DNA of 53,782 bases from Bacteroidia bacterium (GTDB lineage Bacteria; Bacteroidota; Bacteroidia; Bacteroidales; VadinHA17). Position 1 is the first letter of the stretch; each line of letters starts with the position of its first letter. The notes beneath the pieces are model-generated. The model was given only the letters and a program-made list of their open reading frames with translations, searched no databases and was not told the DNA's origin. The stretch is taken from the NCBI GenBank assembly GCA_026391215.1, contig JAPLDX010000041.1, positions 1-53,782 of the forward strand. The letters run 5' to 3'. Positions 27,379 to 36,800 of this stretch are shown one piece after another. The position numbers were made by a program, and so were the translations under genes.

Positions 27379-27674
27379 GAGCTGGTACCTCAATCGGACC
27401 CAGCGGTTTCCCCGGTATTGATTCAACAACATTTACTCCACTTCTTAACGGATTCCTTTTCAATTCAATCCGTTCTTCAATTACCGGCGACCAGAGCGAT
27501 TCCATCTGCTCCAATGTTATTCCTCCACCGATCACAGGTACAAATCCTGCTGGTTCCGGTGATTTTACTTTTATGTGGCAGAAAAGCGACCCGCATCCAC
27601 AATTGCTGGAGCAATCCTTAAGGATTACACACCAACTGCAACGGAGGCAGATACTTTCTGGATCAGGAGGGTAG
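27084..27674 (+). CDS. Middle fragment of the T9SS repeat protein
   Basis: Frame-shifted middle part, not an independent gene: no plausible start (TTG only), no signal, and it begins in mid-domain. It holds the second glycine-rich region, then the first half of an Ig-like repeat (SICSNVIPPPITGTNPAGSG, then FTFMWQKSD). Past about 27590 this frame turns to nonsense until the stop, while the frame two bases over continues the repeat (TIAGAILKDYTPTAT). Confidence 0.55.
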   Translation: MMGNGHSILAEGAFPGTASGEAGAGGGGGGGSIAIYNQSYSDILATSALTLSARGGKGGSNAGNSGEGGGGSGGYINTSSVTLPSNVTRIVLGGGGGTRAGTSIGPSGFPGIDSTTFTPLLNGFLFNSIRSSITGDQSDSICSNVIPPPITGTNPAGSGDFTFMWQKSDPHPQLLEQSLRITHQLQRRQILSGSGG

Positions 27675-29205
27675 TGACTGACAATGGTGCAATCCCTCTG
27701 GTTATTATAGATACCAGCAAATGGGTCAAGATATTTGTCCAGCCTGCAATCACCGGCAACCTGGTCGGTAAGGACGCAACGATATGCTACAACCAGGATC
27801 CCCTGAGCCTTATACCGTTGAATACGGGCCCGTCCAAAGGAAATGGGAAATATAAGTACCAGTGGATCCAGAACAATAATGATGCTGACTGGTCCAGCCC
27901 TTCAGTAGCCACCGGAACATCTGATTTTACATCATATGATCCGGCAGCCCTGACAGCGACAACTTACTATAAACGAGTTGTAACCTCGGGCCGCTGTATA
28001 GATAAAAGCGCCACAGTAACCATTACGGTACTGCCTTCAATTACAGCAAATGTCACTGCCCGTCCTGATTCAGTTATTTGCGAAGGACAATTATTTAATT
28101 CTCTTGGAGCTTCTACACCAGCAGGAGGTTCGGGCAGTTATGTTTATCTCTGGCAGGACAGAACGGCATCAGGAACATGGACCAGCTCGCCAAATGTAAA
28201 TACAGGAACCACCTATACTCCCGACACATCAAAATTTGCTATCGTTGAGCAAAGGTATTACAGGAGAGTCGTATTTTCAGGTCCTGACAGTGTATGCAGG
28301 AGCAACAGCTCTCCGATACTTATGACCAGGTACCATTTTATTGAAAACAATACAATTTCAAAGGACACAACGATCTGTTCAGGCTCAGTTCCGCCGGCAT
28401 TTACGGGAAGCATACCGCAGAAAGGATCCGGCTTCTACACATATATGTGGCAGGACAGCTCAAAAGCTGCTTCATGGACAACAAAAGGAACGGTTATATC
28501 ACCTCACGCTCCGCCGGCACTTTCCGATACCACCTGGTACAGGAGAATAGTAAATTCATCAAAATGCGCTGATACCAGCAAAACTCTGTTTATAAATGTA
28601 CATAAACCGATAACAAACAATGTTGCATCGCTTATCTCTGCAGCCGGGACTGATACGACCATCTGCTCCGGCGCTATTCCTGATAAGATCAAAGGAAGTG
28701 TCCCAAAAGGAGGTACGGATATCCCCGGGGATTATGCTTACCAGTGGTCATATTCTACAGACAATGCCACATTTACTGATATAGCAACCTCGGCAACCGG
28801 TACTGACTACCAGCCTGTTGCCCTTACTGTCTCTACATGGTTCAGGAGGAGAGCGATCTCCGGAAAATGTTTTTCTGAGAGCAACACGATAAAGGTTACA
28901 GTTCTGCCTGTTATCACCAATAATGTCATTTCAAGTGACCAGACGATCTGTTACGGGACAACACCAGCCCAACTGGCAGGTACGTCGCTGACAGGCGGAG
29001 CAGGAGGAACCCCGACATGGAAATGGGAGCAGAGCACTGACGGGACAACATGGTTACCGGCAACAGGCACAAGCAACGGCCAGAACTATTCACCTCCATC
29101 ACTGACCGATCCGATGAAATACAGGAGGATCATCCTTTCAGGTCAGTATGATTGTTGTATTGATACATCAGATATACTGCATATCGGGATACATCCCCTG
29201 CCAAC
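27473..29205 (+). repeat. Tandem Ig-like repeat modules
   Basis: About six imperfect protein repeats of roughly 90-105 residues. Each opens with ITxN...(D)xTIC, has a P...GSxPxGG step, a Y-x-W strand, a GT...Y-x-P segment and closes with YYRRxVxSGxC followed by a VLP linker. Repeat conservation is clear in protein but weak in DNA, so the array is old rather than recently expanded. The second frameshift falls in the first repeat. Confidence 0.7.
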
Positions 29206-30322
29206 CGGAGAAATTAAATCTGTTGCTGATACAACTATCTGCGGCGGTTCGAATGTGTTGTTAAAAATAAAGCTCACAGGAGCTTCAAAATGGAAGGTAA
29301 TATATAAACAGAACTCAACCGAAAAAACAGTTAATAACATTGCATCTGCTGATACCGCACTTAAAGACATTCCTGTACCAACGAGCGGCATGTCGGCTTT
29401 CAACTATTCGCTCGTTTCAGTGACGGATAAGTACAATTGTATTGCCACCTCATTGACAGGTACAAGGAAGGCTGATGTCTACAAAATACCTGTAGCTGAA
29501 GCCGGTCCTGATGACGAAATATGCGGACCTGAATATACGCTTGCAGCCGTTCCAAGTGACGGGACAGGCAAATGGATATTCCCTTCCAGGGTGCTGGAAT
29601 CGGCTGTGAACGACCCTGCATCAAAAATTAAGATTGATTCATCTTTCAATGACAATAAGGATGCATTTATAAAACTTAAATTTTACTGGGAAGAAACAAA
29701 CTGGCAATGTGTCAATAAAGACTCCGTCACAATAACATTCCATAACCGCATTGATAATATAAGTGCAGGATGTGATACTTCTTTATATTCATTTGATTAT
29801 GCTATGCAGCTAAATGCTTGCGCGCTGGAACTATATGAATCCGGTGAATGGAGTGTAATTTCCGGAACAGGCGATTTTAATCCGGTCGATGAAAGTTCGA
29901 CTGATGTAACGAATTTATCAAAAGGTCTGAATACTTATAAATGGACTGTAACTAATGGTAAATGCCAGAGTGAAGCTGTTATCAACGTGGATGTTTTTGA
30001 TCTGATGATCCCTGAGGGTTTTTCACCCAACAATGACCCTGAAAATTACAATAATACGTTTGAAATTACCGGATTGGACCTACGTAAGAAACCGGATTCC
30101 ACACCTTATCAGATTGCAGAGCTTACTATTGTAAACAGTGCGGGAACTCAGGTCTTTACCACTACGAACAGGGATGACAGCGAATGGAAACACTGGGATG
30201 GCAAGAATTCAAAAGGAATAGACATGCCGGAAGGCACTTATTATTATATGCTTAAAATAATATCAACCGGAACTGATCTGGTGTACAAAAAGAGCGGATT
30301 CATAATATTGAAACGATATTAA
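27575..30322 (+). CDS. C-terminal fragment with Ig-like repeats and T9SS type B sorting domain
   Basis: Up to 915 residues; real coding starts near 27590. It carries about five full Ig-like repeats, a diverged region with two Cys-rich modules, and the last roughly 100 residues form the gliding-motility-associated C-terminal domain (type B T9SS signal): PEGFSPNND, a strand with ELTIVNSAGTQVF, HWDGKNSKGIDMPEGTYYYML and a final KKSGFIILKRY. Known family biology: this domain directs export through T9SS and usually needs a PorP/SprF partner, encoded directly downstream here. The GTG at 27575 is an artefact of the frameshift. Confidence 0.75.
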   Translation: MAEKRPASTIAGAILKDYTPTATEADTFWIRRVVTDNGAIPLVIIDTSKWVKIFVQPAITGNLVGKDATICYNQDPLSLIPLNTGPSKGNGKYKYQWIQNNNDADWSSPSVATGTSDFTSYDPAALTATTYYKRVVTSGRCIDKSATVTITVLPSITANVTARPDSVICEGQLFNSLGASTPAGGSGSYVYLWQDRTASGTWTSSPNVNTGTTYTPDTSKFAIVEQRYYRRVVFSGPDSVCRSNSSPILMTRYHFIENNTISKDTTICSGSVPPAFTGSIPQKGSGFYTYMWQDSSKAASWTTKGTVISPHAPPALSDTTWYRRIVNSSKCADTSKTLFINVHKPITNNVASLISAAGTDTTICSGAIPDKIKGSVPKGGTDIPGDYAYQWSYSTDNATFTDIATSATGTDYQPVALTVSTWFRRRAISGKCFSESNTIKVTVLPVITNNVISSDQTICYGTTPAQLAGTSLTGGAGGTPTWKWEQSTDGTTWLPATGTSNGQNYSPPSLTDPMKYRRIILSGQYDCCIDTSDILHIGIHPLPTGEIKSVADTTICGGSNVLLKIKLTGASKWKVIYKQNSTEKTVNNIASADTALKDIPVPTSGMSAFNYSLVSVTDKYNCIATSLTGTRKADVYKIPVAEAGPDDEICGPEYTLAAVPSDGTGKWIFPSRVLESAVNDPASKIKIDSSFNDNKDAFIKLKFYWEETNWQCVNKDSVTITFHNRIDNISAGCDTSLYSFDYAMQLNACALELYESGEWSVISGTGDFNPVDESSTDVTNLSKGLNTYKWTVTNGKCQSEAVINVDVFDLMIPEGFSPNNDPENYNNTFEITGLDLRKKPDSTPYQIAELTIVNSAGTQVFTTTNRDDSEWKHWDGKNSKGIDMPEGTYYYMLKIISTGTDLVYKKSGFIILKRY

Positions 30323-30374
30323 TAGATATAAAGAGGGAATCGGACTAAATATTTTCCGGGACGACAAAGAAAGA

Positions 30375-31337
30375 ATGAGCAGGCTGAAGTATTTATTTAT
30401 TATTCCATTATTTCTGATCACATGTGGAACTTATGGGCAAGGTGTTCCTGATTCCGCAAGGATAAGTCTTGGCTATCCTGTATACAGCCAGTACCTGCAG
30501 AACGGCCTGATGATTAATCCTGCCTATACCGGTTCACGGGAAGCCCTGAGTGCCATGTTATCGTACAGGATGCAATGGATGGGAACTCCTGGAGCTCCAG
30601 TCCTTCAGACGGTATCACTTCATTCTCCCATGAAGAACGAAAGGGTAGCTCTGGGTCTGAAGGCTCAGTTCATGCAGTATGGCGTTACCAAATCAACGAG
30701 TGTTTATGGTATTTATGCTTATCATATAAAGGTGGGAAACGGAAAGCTTTCATTCGGGCTGAAAGCAGGAGTGGACCTCTCAAATACTGATTATACGGGA
30801 TTGCTTCTGACGAATTCCGGAGATCCTGTTTTCACATCTGACGATAAGCCTTTTGTACTCCCCAATGTTGGTGCGGGGATGTATTATTTCAGCAAGAGAT
30901 TTTTTGCAGGATTCTCAGTCCCCTCGTTTCTCAGCTATAAAAGAACTGATCAGGGAACGACTCAGGCTTATCATTCTTTTAATGAATACGATATAATTTT
31001 ATCAGCAGGCGGTCTTATGACATTCTCGCCATCCTTCAAATTCAAACCGTCAGTACTCGTCAATTACTCACTGCAGGAAACAAAGAAGCTTACTCAGCTT
31101 GATATTAATGGCAATTTCATTATAGCTGACCTGATATGGGTTGGTGGCTCATGGAGGACTTCAGAAGAAGTTATTGTAGGAATCCTTCAGGTTCAACCTA
31201 CTCCCCAGCTGATGATAGGTCTGTCATATGATTATGCTGCAGGAAGGATGGATTCATATTCAAAAGGTTCAAGCGAATTCATTTTAAGATATGAGTTCGG
31301 GTATAAGGTAAGCGCCGCAAATCCGAGGTATTTTTAA
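30375..31337 (+). CDS. PorP/SprF-family T9SS outer-membrane protein
   Basis: Outer-membrane beta-barrel of the PorP/SprF family, which partners type B T9SS substrates. 320 residues with a signal peptide (ending TYGQG). Diagnostic region at the N-terminus: YPVYSQYLQNGLMINPAYTG, then SYRMQWMGTPGAP and the motif of short-loop barrel strands; it ends with aromatic strands. Located 52 bases after the repeat protein and 4 bases before the PD40/PKD gene, so it is in the same operon. The partner substrate is presumably the frameshifted upstream gene. Confidence 0.9.
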   Translation: MSRLKYLFIIPLFLITCGTYGQGVPDSARISLGYPVYSQYLQNGLMINPAYTGSREALSAMLSYRMQWMGTPGAPVLQTVSLHSPMKNERVALGLKAQFMQYGVTKSTSVYGIYAYHIKVGNGKLSFGLKAGVDLSNTDYTGLLLTNSGDPVFTSDDKPFVLPNVGAGMYYFSKRFFAGFSVPSFLSYKRTDQGTTQAYHSFNEYDIILSAGGLMTFSPSFKFKPSVLVNYSLQETKKLTQLDINGNFIIADLIWVGGSWRTSEEVIVGILQVQPTPQLMIGLSYDYAAGRMDSYSKGSSEFILRYEFGYKVSAANPRYF

Positions 31338-31341
31338 TTAT

Positions 31342-32766
31342 ATGTTGAAGAAGAGCCTCTATATTGACATTTTAGTCCTGATGCTTGCACCAGTCACAGT
31401 CCAGGCACAGCAACCCTCTGTATACCAGGTCAAAAGGATGTCATTCAATTCAGGACTGTTCAGCGAGATATCACCGGTAATGGTAAGGGATGGCATTGTT
31501 TTCTGCTCCGACCGTCGTACCAGCGGAGTAAAGGACAGAAAGAGCTTCGAAGGGCGCAGACTCTATACAATATTCATAACCCAAAGAAAAGACACTTCAG
31601 ACTGGCAGAAACCGGAAGAAATAAAAAGCGAAAGAAGCTTTCTCTTCAATAACGGTCCCCTCTGTTTTTCACCTGATGGCAAAACAGCCTATTTCACTAG
31701 TGAAGTAGAGACAGGTAAAGTGACAAAGAAAAAGAACTTTATAAACCACAGCGGGATATTTATTGCAGATCTTTCAGGAAAAGAACTTGTTAACCTCCGT
31801 CCGTTCCCTTATAATAATCTGCTGTACGAAGTAGGTCATCCTTCAGTCAGCAATGACGGGAGGTTCCTCTTTTTTGCTTCCGATATGCCTGGAGGACAGG
31901 GAGGATCGGATCTTTATTATTGCGAATGGCTGAACGGACAATGGGGTGCGCCAGTAAATCTGGGATCAAAAGTTAATTCATCCGCTTCAGAAAACTATCC
32001 TTTCATGCATCCTTCGGGAAGATTATATTTTTCGTCAAATCGCCCCGGCGGGAAAGGACGTATGGATGTTTATTACATTATGCTGACACTTGGAAGCTGG
32101 GACACTCCTTCACTTGTTCCGGAGCCGATAAACTCGCCGTCTGATGATTTTGCCTTCGTGGCTGATGAGAACCTTCAAACAGGTTATTTCTCGTCAAACC
32201 GCGGCAGAAGTGATGATATTTACCAGTTTGCTTCTACAATAATAAGGAAATCATCATGTGATACACTTATTGAAAACAATTACTGCTACGAATTCCTTGA
32301 AGAGAACGCAGTAAAGTGGGATACTCTTCCTTTTCGCTATGAGTGGAAATTCGGCGACGGTGGAAGAGGAATCGGTTCGACTGTCGAGCATTGTTATCCC
32401 GGTCCGGGTCAGTATCTTGTGCAGCTTGATGTGGTCAACCTCATCACCAAGGAAGTCATGTACAATGAGAAAACCTATAATTTGCTGATCACAGATGTTG
32501 AACAGCCGTATATTTCATCGCCTGAGCAGGGCGTTGTTGGACAAAGGATGAGGCTCAGCGCCGACAGTACAAATCTGCCGGGCTGGAATATCGACAGGTA
32601 TTACTGGAATTTCGGAGATGAGACAATAGCAATTGGCAAGGAAGTTGATAAGACGTACATAAGACCCGGGACTTATAACATTCAGATGATTGTATCGACT
32701 GTAGCGGAACCGGGCGGTGTTGTGAGAGAAGCGTGCATCTGTAAAAATATTATAATAATACGCTGA
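31342..32766 (+). CDS. PD40/WD40-like propeller protein with PKD domains
   Basis: Secreted protein of 474 residues: signal peptide (ending VTVQAQ), a PD40-type beta-propeller region (GPLCFSPDGKTAYFTS, HPSVSNDGRFLFFASD, YPFMHPSGRLYFSSNRPGG, each a TolB/PorE-like blade), then two PKD-like domains (YEWKFGDGGRG, YYWNFGDETIA). It resembles the propeller part of PorE-like T9SS proteins but has no C-terminal OmpA peptidoglycan-binding domain and no recognisable sorting domain. Probably periplasmic or outer-membrane-associated accessory of the upstream PorP/SprF pair; role inferred from position. Confidence 0.8.
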   Translation: MLKKSLYIDILVLMLAPVTVQAQQPSVYQVKRMSFNSGLFSEISPVMVRDGIVFCSDRRTSGVKDRKSFEGRRLYTIFITQRKDTSDWQKPEEIKSERSFLFNNGPLCFSPDGKTAYFTSEVETGKVTKKKNFINHSGIFIADLSGKELVNLRPFPYNNLLYEVGHPSVSNDGRFLFFASDMPGGQGGSDLYYCEWLNGQWGAPVNLGSKVNSSASENYPFMHPSGRLYFSSNRPGGKGRMDVYYIMLTLGSWDTPSLVPEPINSPSDDFAFVADENLQTGYFSSNRGRSDDIYQFASTIIRKSSCDTLIENNYCYEFLEENAVKWDTLPFRYEWKFGDGGRGIGSTVEHCYPGPGQYLVQLDVVNLITKEVMYNEKTYNLLITDVEQPYISSPEQGVVGQRMRLSADSTNLPGWNIDRYYWNFGDETIAIGKEVDKTYIRPGTYNIQMIVSTVAEPGGVVREACICKNIIIIR

Positions 32767-32784
32767 TCCCGGAAATGAAAATGC

Positions 32785-32792
32785 TAATTTTG
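32785..32792 (+). promoter_or_regulatory. Candidate internal -7 box in the T9SS operon
   Basis: TAATTTTG in the 33-base gap between the PD40/PKD gene and the next gene. The ATG at 32800 lies 8 bases after it, so a transcript from here would be nearly leaderless. No -33 match seen. Confidence 0.4.
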
Positions 32793-32799
32793 AAGCTTG

Positions 32800-33798
32800 A
32801 TGAAACTGAATAAAACAATATATACTCTGATCCTTTCTTTCTGCCTGTCAGGATTTTTTATCAGCCCGGAATTATCCGGGCAGCCGGTACCAGGCAAAGA
32901 TGAGAACATAACATTCCTGTGCACTTTCGGGAAAATGGGTGAAATTTCGTGGGGAGACGATGATTTTTACAATGTCTGGTTTTTTGCCATCCCAAGGGAT
33001 TTTAATCAGCAGTTCTATATTCGGGTATTTGATCCGGATACAGGTGGAGAGAATGATGAAATACAGGGTGAGTTCAATACAAGATGTATGTTTTCAGTAT
33101 ATGGAGGAAAGGGTGTTGATCCTGACAGAAATGAGGAATCGAAGGGGCTGCTGAACACAAAGAATTATAAGGGAGGCAACCTGCTGGCTTCAAGGGTTTT
33201 CGGCAGCGAACCCAGGTATGACAACAAATATTTCTCTTTCGGGCCGTTCAATCCCAGCGCTGGTGATTTCAATTCAAAATGGGGCTATATTTTTAAGATT
33301 GTCTGTGAAGGAATAAGCGGAGATGATGGTAATCTTTACCGTTTTTTTCTGAGCCGCGATCCTGAAAATAATATTCCCATTGAAGGCGCCAATGCATTTA
33401 CATATGAATATACATTCAGGATGTGGAACGATTTCAAAAGCGTTGCTCATATTTATCCGTATGTTGATACAGGTGTGGTATATATAAAGTTGAGTAATTT
33501 TGACTGGGACAGGGACGGACATATCCTTGTTGTTTCAAGGTATAAACAGGGTATTGATGCCCCGATCTCCAATGAGGCTGACTGGGCCGAAACAAGAATT
33601 GCAATTGAACCTCAAGAGGTAGGATCTTCACTCGACTTTCAGTTTCATAAGAGACAGGGAGAACTGGTGAAAAATAATAATGTTGTGGTTACCCTTGAAA
33701 ACCAGAGAGGTGATGCCCTGCAGTTCTTCAGTTCACCGATAGGCGGAGTGCCGGTTTACCAGACAAGCATAGCAATCAGGAAAATAAAGCCTAAATAA
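32800..33798 (+). CDS. Secreted protein of unknown family in the T9SS operon
   Basis: Not recognised. 332 residues from the ATG at 32800 (a TTG one codon earlier also fits). N-terminal signal (hydrophobic stretch ending ELSGQ), then a beta-rich body with many aromatic and acidic residues (VWFFAIPRDFNQQFYIRVFDP is a representative stretch, broken here at 20 residues by a gap in conservation), several short Asp-rich loops (DPDTGGENDE, DWDRDGH) that could bind calcium, and no Cys-rich or sorting region. Sandwiched between the PD40/PKD gene and the sensor phosphatase (16 bases), so a role in the same envelope system is likely but unproven. Confidence 0.75.
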   Translation: MKLNKTIYTLILSFCLSGFFISPELSGQPVPGKDENITFLCTFGKMGEISWGDDDFYNVWFFAIPRDFNQQFYIRVFDPDTGGENDEIQGEFNTRCMFSVYGGKGVDPDRNEESKGLLNTKNYKGGNLLASRVFGSEPRYDNKYFSFGPFNPSAGDFNSKWGYIFKIVCEGISGDDGNLYRFFLSRDPENNIPIEGANAFTYEYTFRMWNDFKSVAHIYPYVDTGVVYIKLSNFDWDRDGHILVVSRYKQGIDAPISNEADWAETRIAIEPQEVGSSLDFQFHKRQGELVKNNNVVVTLENQRGDALQFFSSPIGGVPVYQTSIAIRKIKPK

Positions 33799-33814
33799 AT
33801 AACCTGAAGCTTTT

Positions 33815-36800
33815 ATGAGATTCAGACCATACACGAAGATCTTAGTCACCGCCGGGTGCTTTTTTTTATTCTCATGCCTGAGCTATGGTCAGACCTACAG
33901 GTTCAAAAATTATGGACCGGACAGCAATATCCCGAACAGTTTCATTTATACACTTAACCAGGACCATAACGGATATCTCTGGGTTGGTACCGGAGCAGGA
34001 CTAGCAAAATTTGACGGTTTCGACTTTCATAATATCATATTTCCCGATTCCTCAGTTGGCCGCTATCCTACAACAAGCCTCAGGGACATGAAGGGGATCC
34101 TGTGGTTTGGATGTAATGATGGGGCAGTTTATTATACCCTGGAAAACAGCCTGAGATCCCTTGATATATCCAATACCAGACAAATTATTGCTCTCCTGGA
34201 AGGACCGGATGGATTAATTTATATAATCCCGCAGGGAGGATCAATATTCAGGATAGATCCCGGAAAGCCTGAAAAAGTAACAACTATTGATATACCCGAA
34301 GATCTTGTTATTTTCTCAGCATCGTTTACTCAATCAGGCGACATTCTGTTAGGTACACAGGAGAACATTCAGAAATGCCGGATTGACAACGAATCACTGA
34401 CTGTTCTGGGCTCCGTTGAGGGATTTGATTATTCCAGCATTCTCGTAATTCATAAATTAAAGGAGAAGGACAACTATATAATAGGAACGGACGGCAACGG
34501 ACTATTCCATCTTGTTCTATCAGAGGGTGGAGATATACTGACACGCTTCAGCGGTCATCCTGAACTCGATTACCTGACCGTTCAGTCAATAAGCATGGAT
34601 TCCGATAATTATCTCTGGATATCAACAAATGAAACCGGAATAATACAAATACTGCTCTCTGCAGAAGGTAAAACAATAGAGTCTATCAGATTCTTCAATG
34701 AGGATTCCGGACTTCAGGGTAACAATGTAAAGCTGGTATTCCAGGATATTGAAGGAAATTACTGGATCGGGTTATTCGGTGACGGACTTTCCCTGCTTAA
34801 TTCCTATGCTTTCAGTTTTTATTCGCTCGGCCTCACACCTGGAACAAATGATATAATTTATGTTAACAAGCTTAATGATGATTATTTCCTTGGGACACCA
34901 ACAGGTTTCTACCTGTTTGACTTAAACAACAACAAGGTGAAATCGTTCACTAACCTTTTAAATAGTACTGGGAAAAATGGAATATCATCATATTTTGTTG
35001 ATCCTGAGGGAAATATCTGGATCGGAACCTCAGGAGGAGGCCTTTTTGTAAGAAATGCCTCCGGAAACTTAAGACAGTTTTACCGCACAGGCGATTCAGG
35101 GAAAGATTATGTAACAGATATCGTCGTCGATAGGAAATATATCTGGATGGGAACACTTAACGGTGTTGAATTGCTTGACAGAAACACCAGATCAATATTA
35201 AGTGAATTTAATATTAACAACGGCTTGCCGCATAACAGTATTAATAAGCTCTTCCTTACAAGGGAAGGGAACGTGGCAGTTGCAACAAAAACCGACAGGT
35301 TGTACCTAATAAATCCTGTAGCAGGCATAAAATCAGGAAAGGCAATATTGTACGGAACTGTCATGAATGAGATTACATCGTTCTGTCAGAGCAGTGATGG
35401 AAGTATTTGGGCAGCAACCAAGGGGAACGGTGTTTTTGAGTTTTACGGTGATTCTGTAAGATCCTTTTCAAGATCCGATCTGCTGATGTCGGATTATTGC
35501 TACAGCATACTGGTTGATTCCATTAACAGAATATGGGTAGGACATGATGCGGGTTTCTCAAGATATAACCGTAACAACAGGATAATGAGAACCTATGGAA
35601 CCGATTTTGCAAGGGGAGGCAAATGCAATCCGGGAGGGATGTATGAATCACCTGATGGCAAAGTCCTGATAGGTACAAACCAGGGACTGATAATCTACGA
35701 CAGGCTGAAGGATAAGAGAATTAATACGGCTCCTTTTAATAATGTTAATTATTTAACAATAAATGATATAAGGTATCCCTACAGACCTTCCTATTCGTTC
35801 CCATACAGCAAGAGATACAGTGTACGGGTACATTATGTCGGGATTAACTTCAGCGATCCGGATAAGGTGTATTACCAGACAAGGCTTGTCAATTATGACA
35901 ATGACTGGTCAAAAGTGACGACTGAACGGGAAGTCCCTTATTCTCTGAGTGACGGCCGGTATAAGTTCAACCTTATTTCAGTCAATGAAAGCGGATTATC
36001 ACAGGATACACCAATAACTTTTGACATAAGCATCAAAAAGCCATTCTGGAGAACCTGGTGGTTCATCCTCTTATCAATTGCGGCAATAACAGGGATAATA
36101 ATTCTTATTATCAGGGAGCGTGAAAAATCCCATAAGAAGATACAGGCATACCTTGAGAGAGAACTTGACGCAAGAACCGCAGTGGTGGTAAAACAGAAGA
36201 CCGAAATCGAGCTTCAGAATATTGAAATCACTGACAGCATTAACTATGCAAAAAGGATTCAGACAAGCATATTGCCTGATTTTAACAAGCTGAAGGAAAC
36301 ATTCAGAGAGGCATTTATACTGTTCCGTCCGCGTGATATTGTAAGCGGTGACTTTTACTGGTTTGAAAAGTTTGATGATGAAAAATTCATTCTTGTATGC
36401 GCTGACTCAACGGGTCATGGAGTTCCTGGCGCTTTCATGTCAATGATAGGGTCAACTCTTTTACAGGATATAGTATCAAGACAGAGAATATCACAACCTT
36501 CCCAGGTGCTGGCCATGCTTGATAAACAGATCTTTTCAACCCTTAACCAGAATGTAGAGCTGGGTGTATCAAATGACGGCATGGACCTGGTGATAATTGA
36601 AATAAATGTAAAAACAAGGTACATAAGATTTGCATCTGCAATGCGTCCGGTAATTCTTGTTTTGGGTGGAGAGCCTTATTATGTTAAAGGTAACAGGCTT
36701 TCGGTAGGAGGGGAATCTGTTATTGAAAAATACTATGATGACCAGGAATATTACCTGGGCGAGGGTGATACAATATACCTGTTCTCTGACGGTCTTCCAG

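Larger units (their letters stand above)
26107..30322 (+). pseudogene. Repeat-rich T9SS type B secreted protein, interrupted by two frameshifts
   Basis: Three consecutive frames make up one protein of about 1405 residues once two single-base losses are repaired: the span of 4216 bases plus 2 is exactly 1406 codons. Order: signal peptide ending PVYSQ, an N-terminal domain, a glycine-rich region, about six Ig-like repeats of roughly 100 residues (ICxxxxP, W, YxP, YYRRxV), and a C-terminal gliding-motility type B sorting domain (PEGFSPNND, WDGKNSKG, GTYYYMLKI). Frame shift 1 lies near 27069 (a TTTT run, one T short) and shift 2 near 27090 (a CCC run near 27590, one C short). It may be a true pseudogene or consensus error. 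PorP/SprF follows. Confidence 0.8.

Noticed and set aside
27084..27674. Separate gene in the middle of the repeat protein
   Set aside because: No plausible start or signal, and the protein continues the domain of the preceding frame and breaks in mid-repeat; it is a frameshift fragment.
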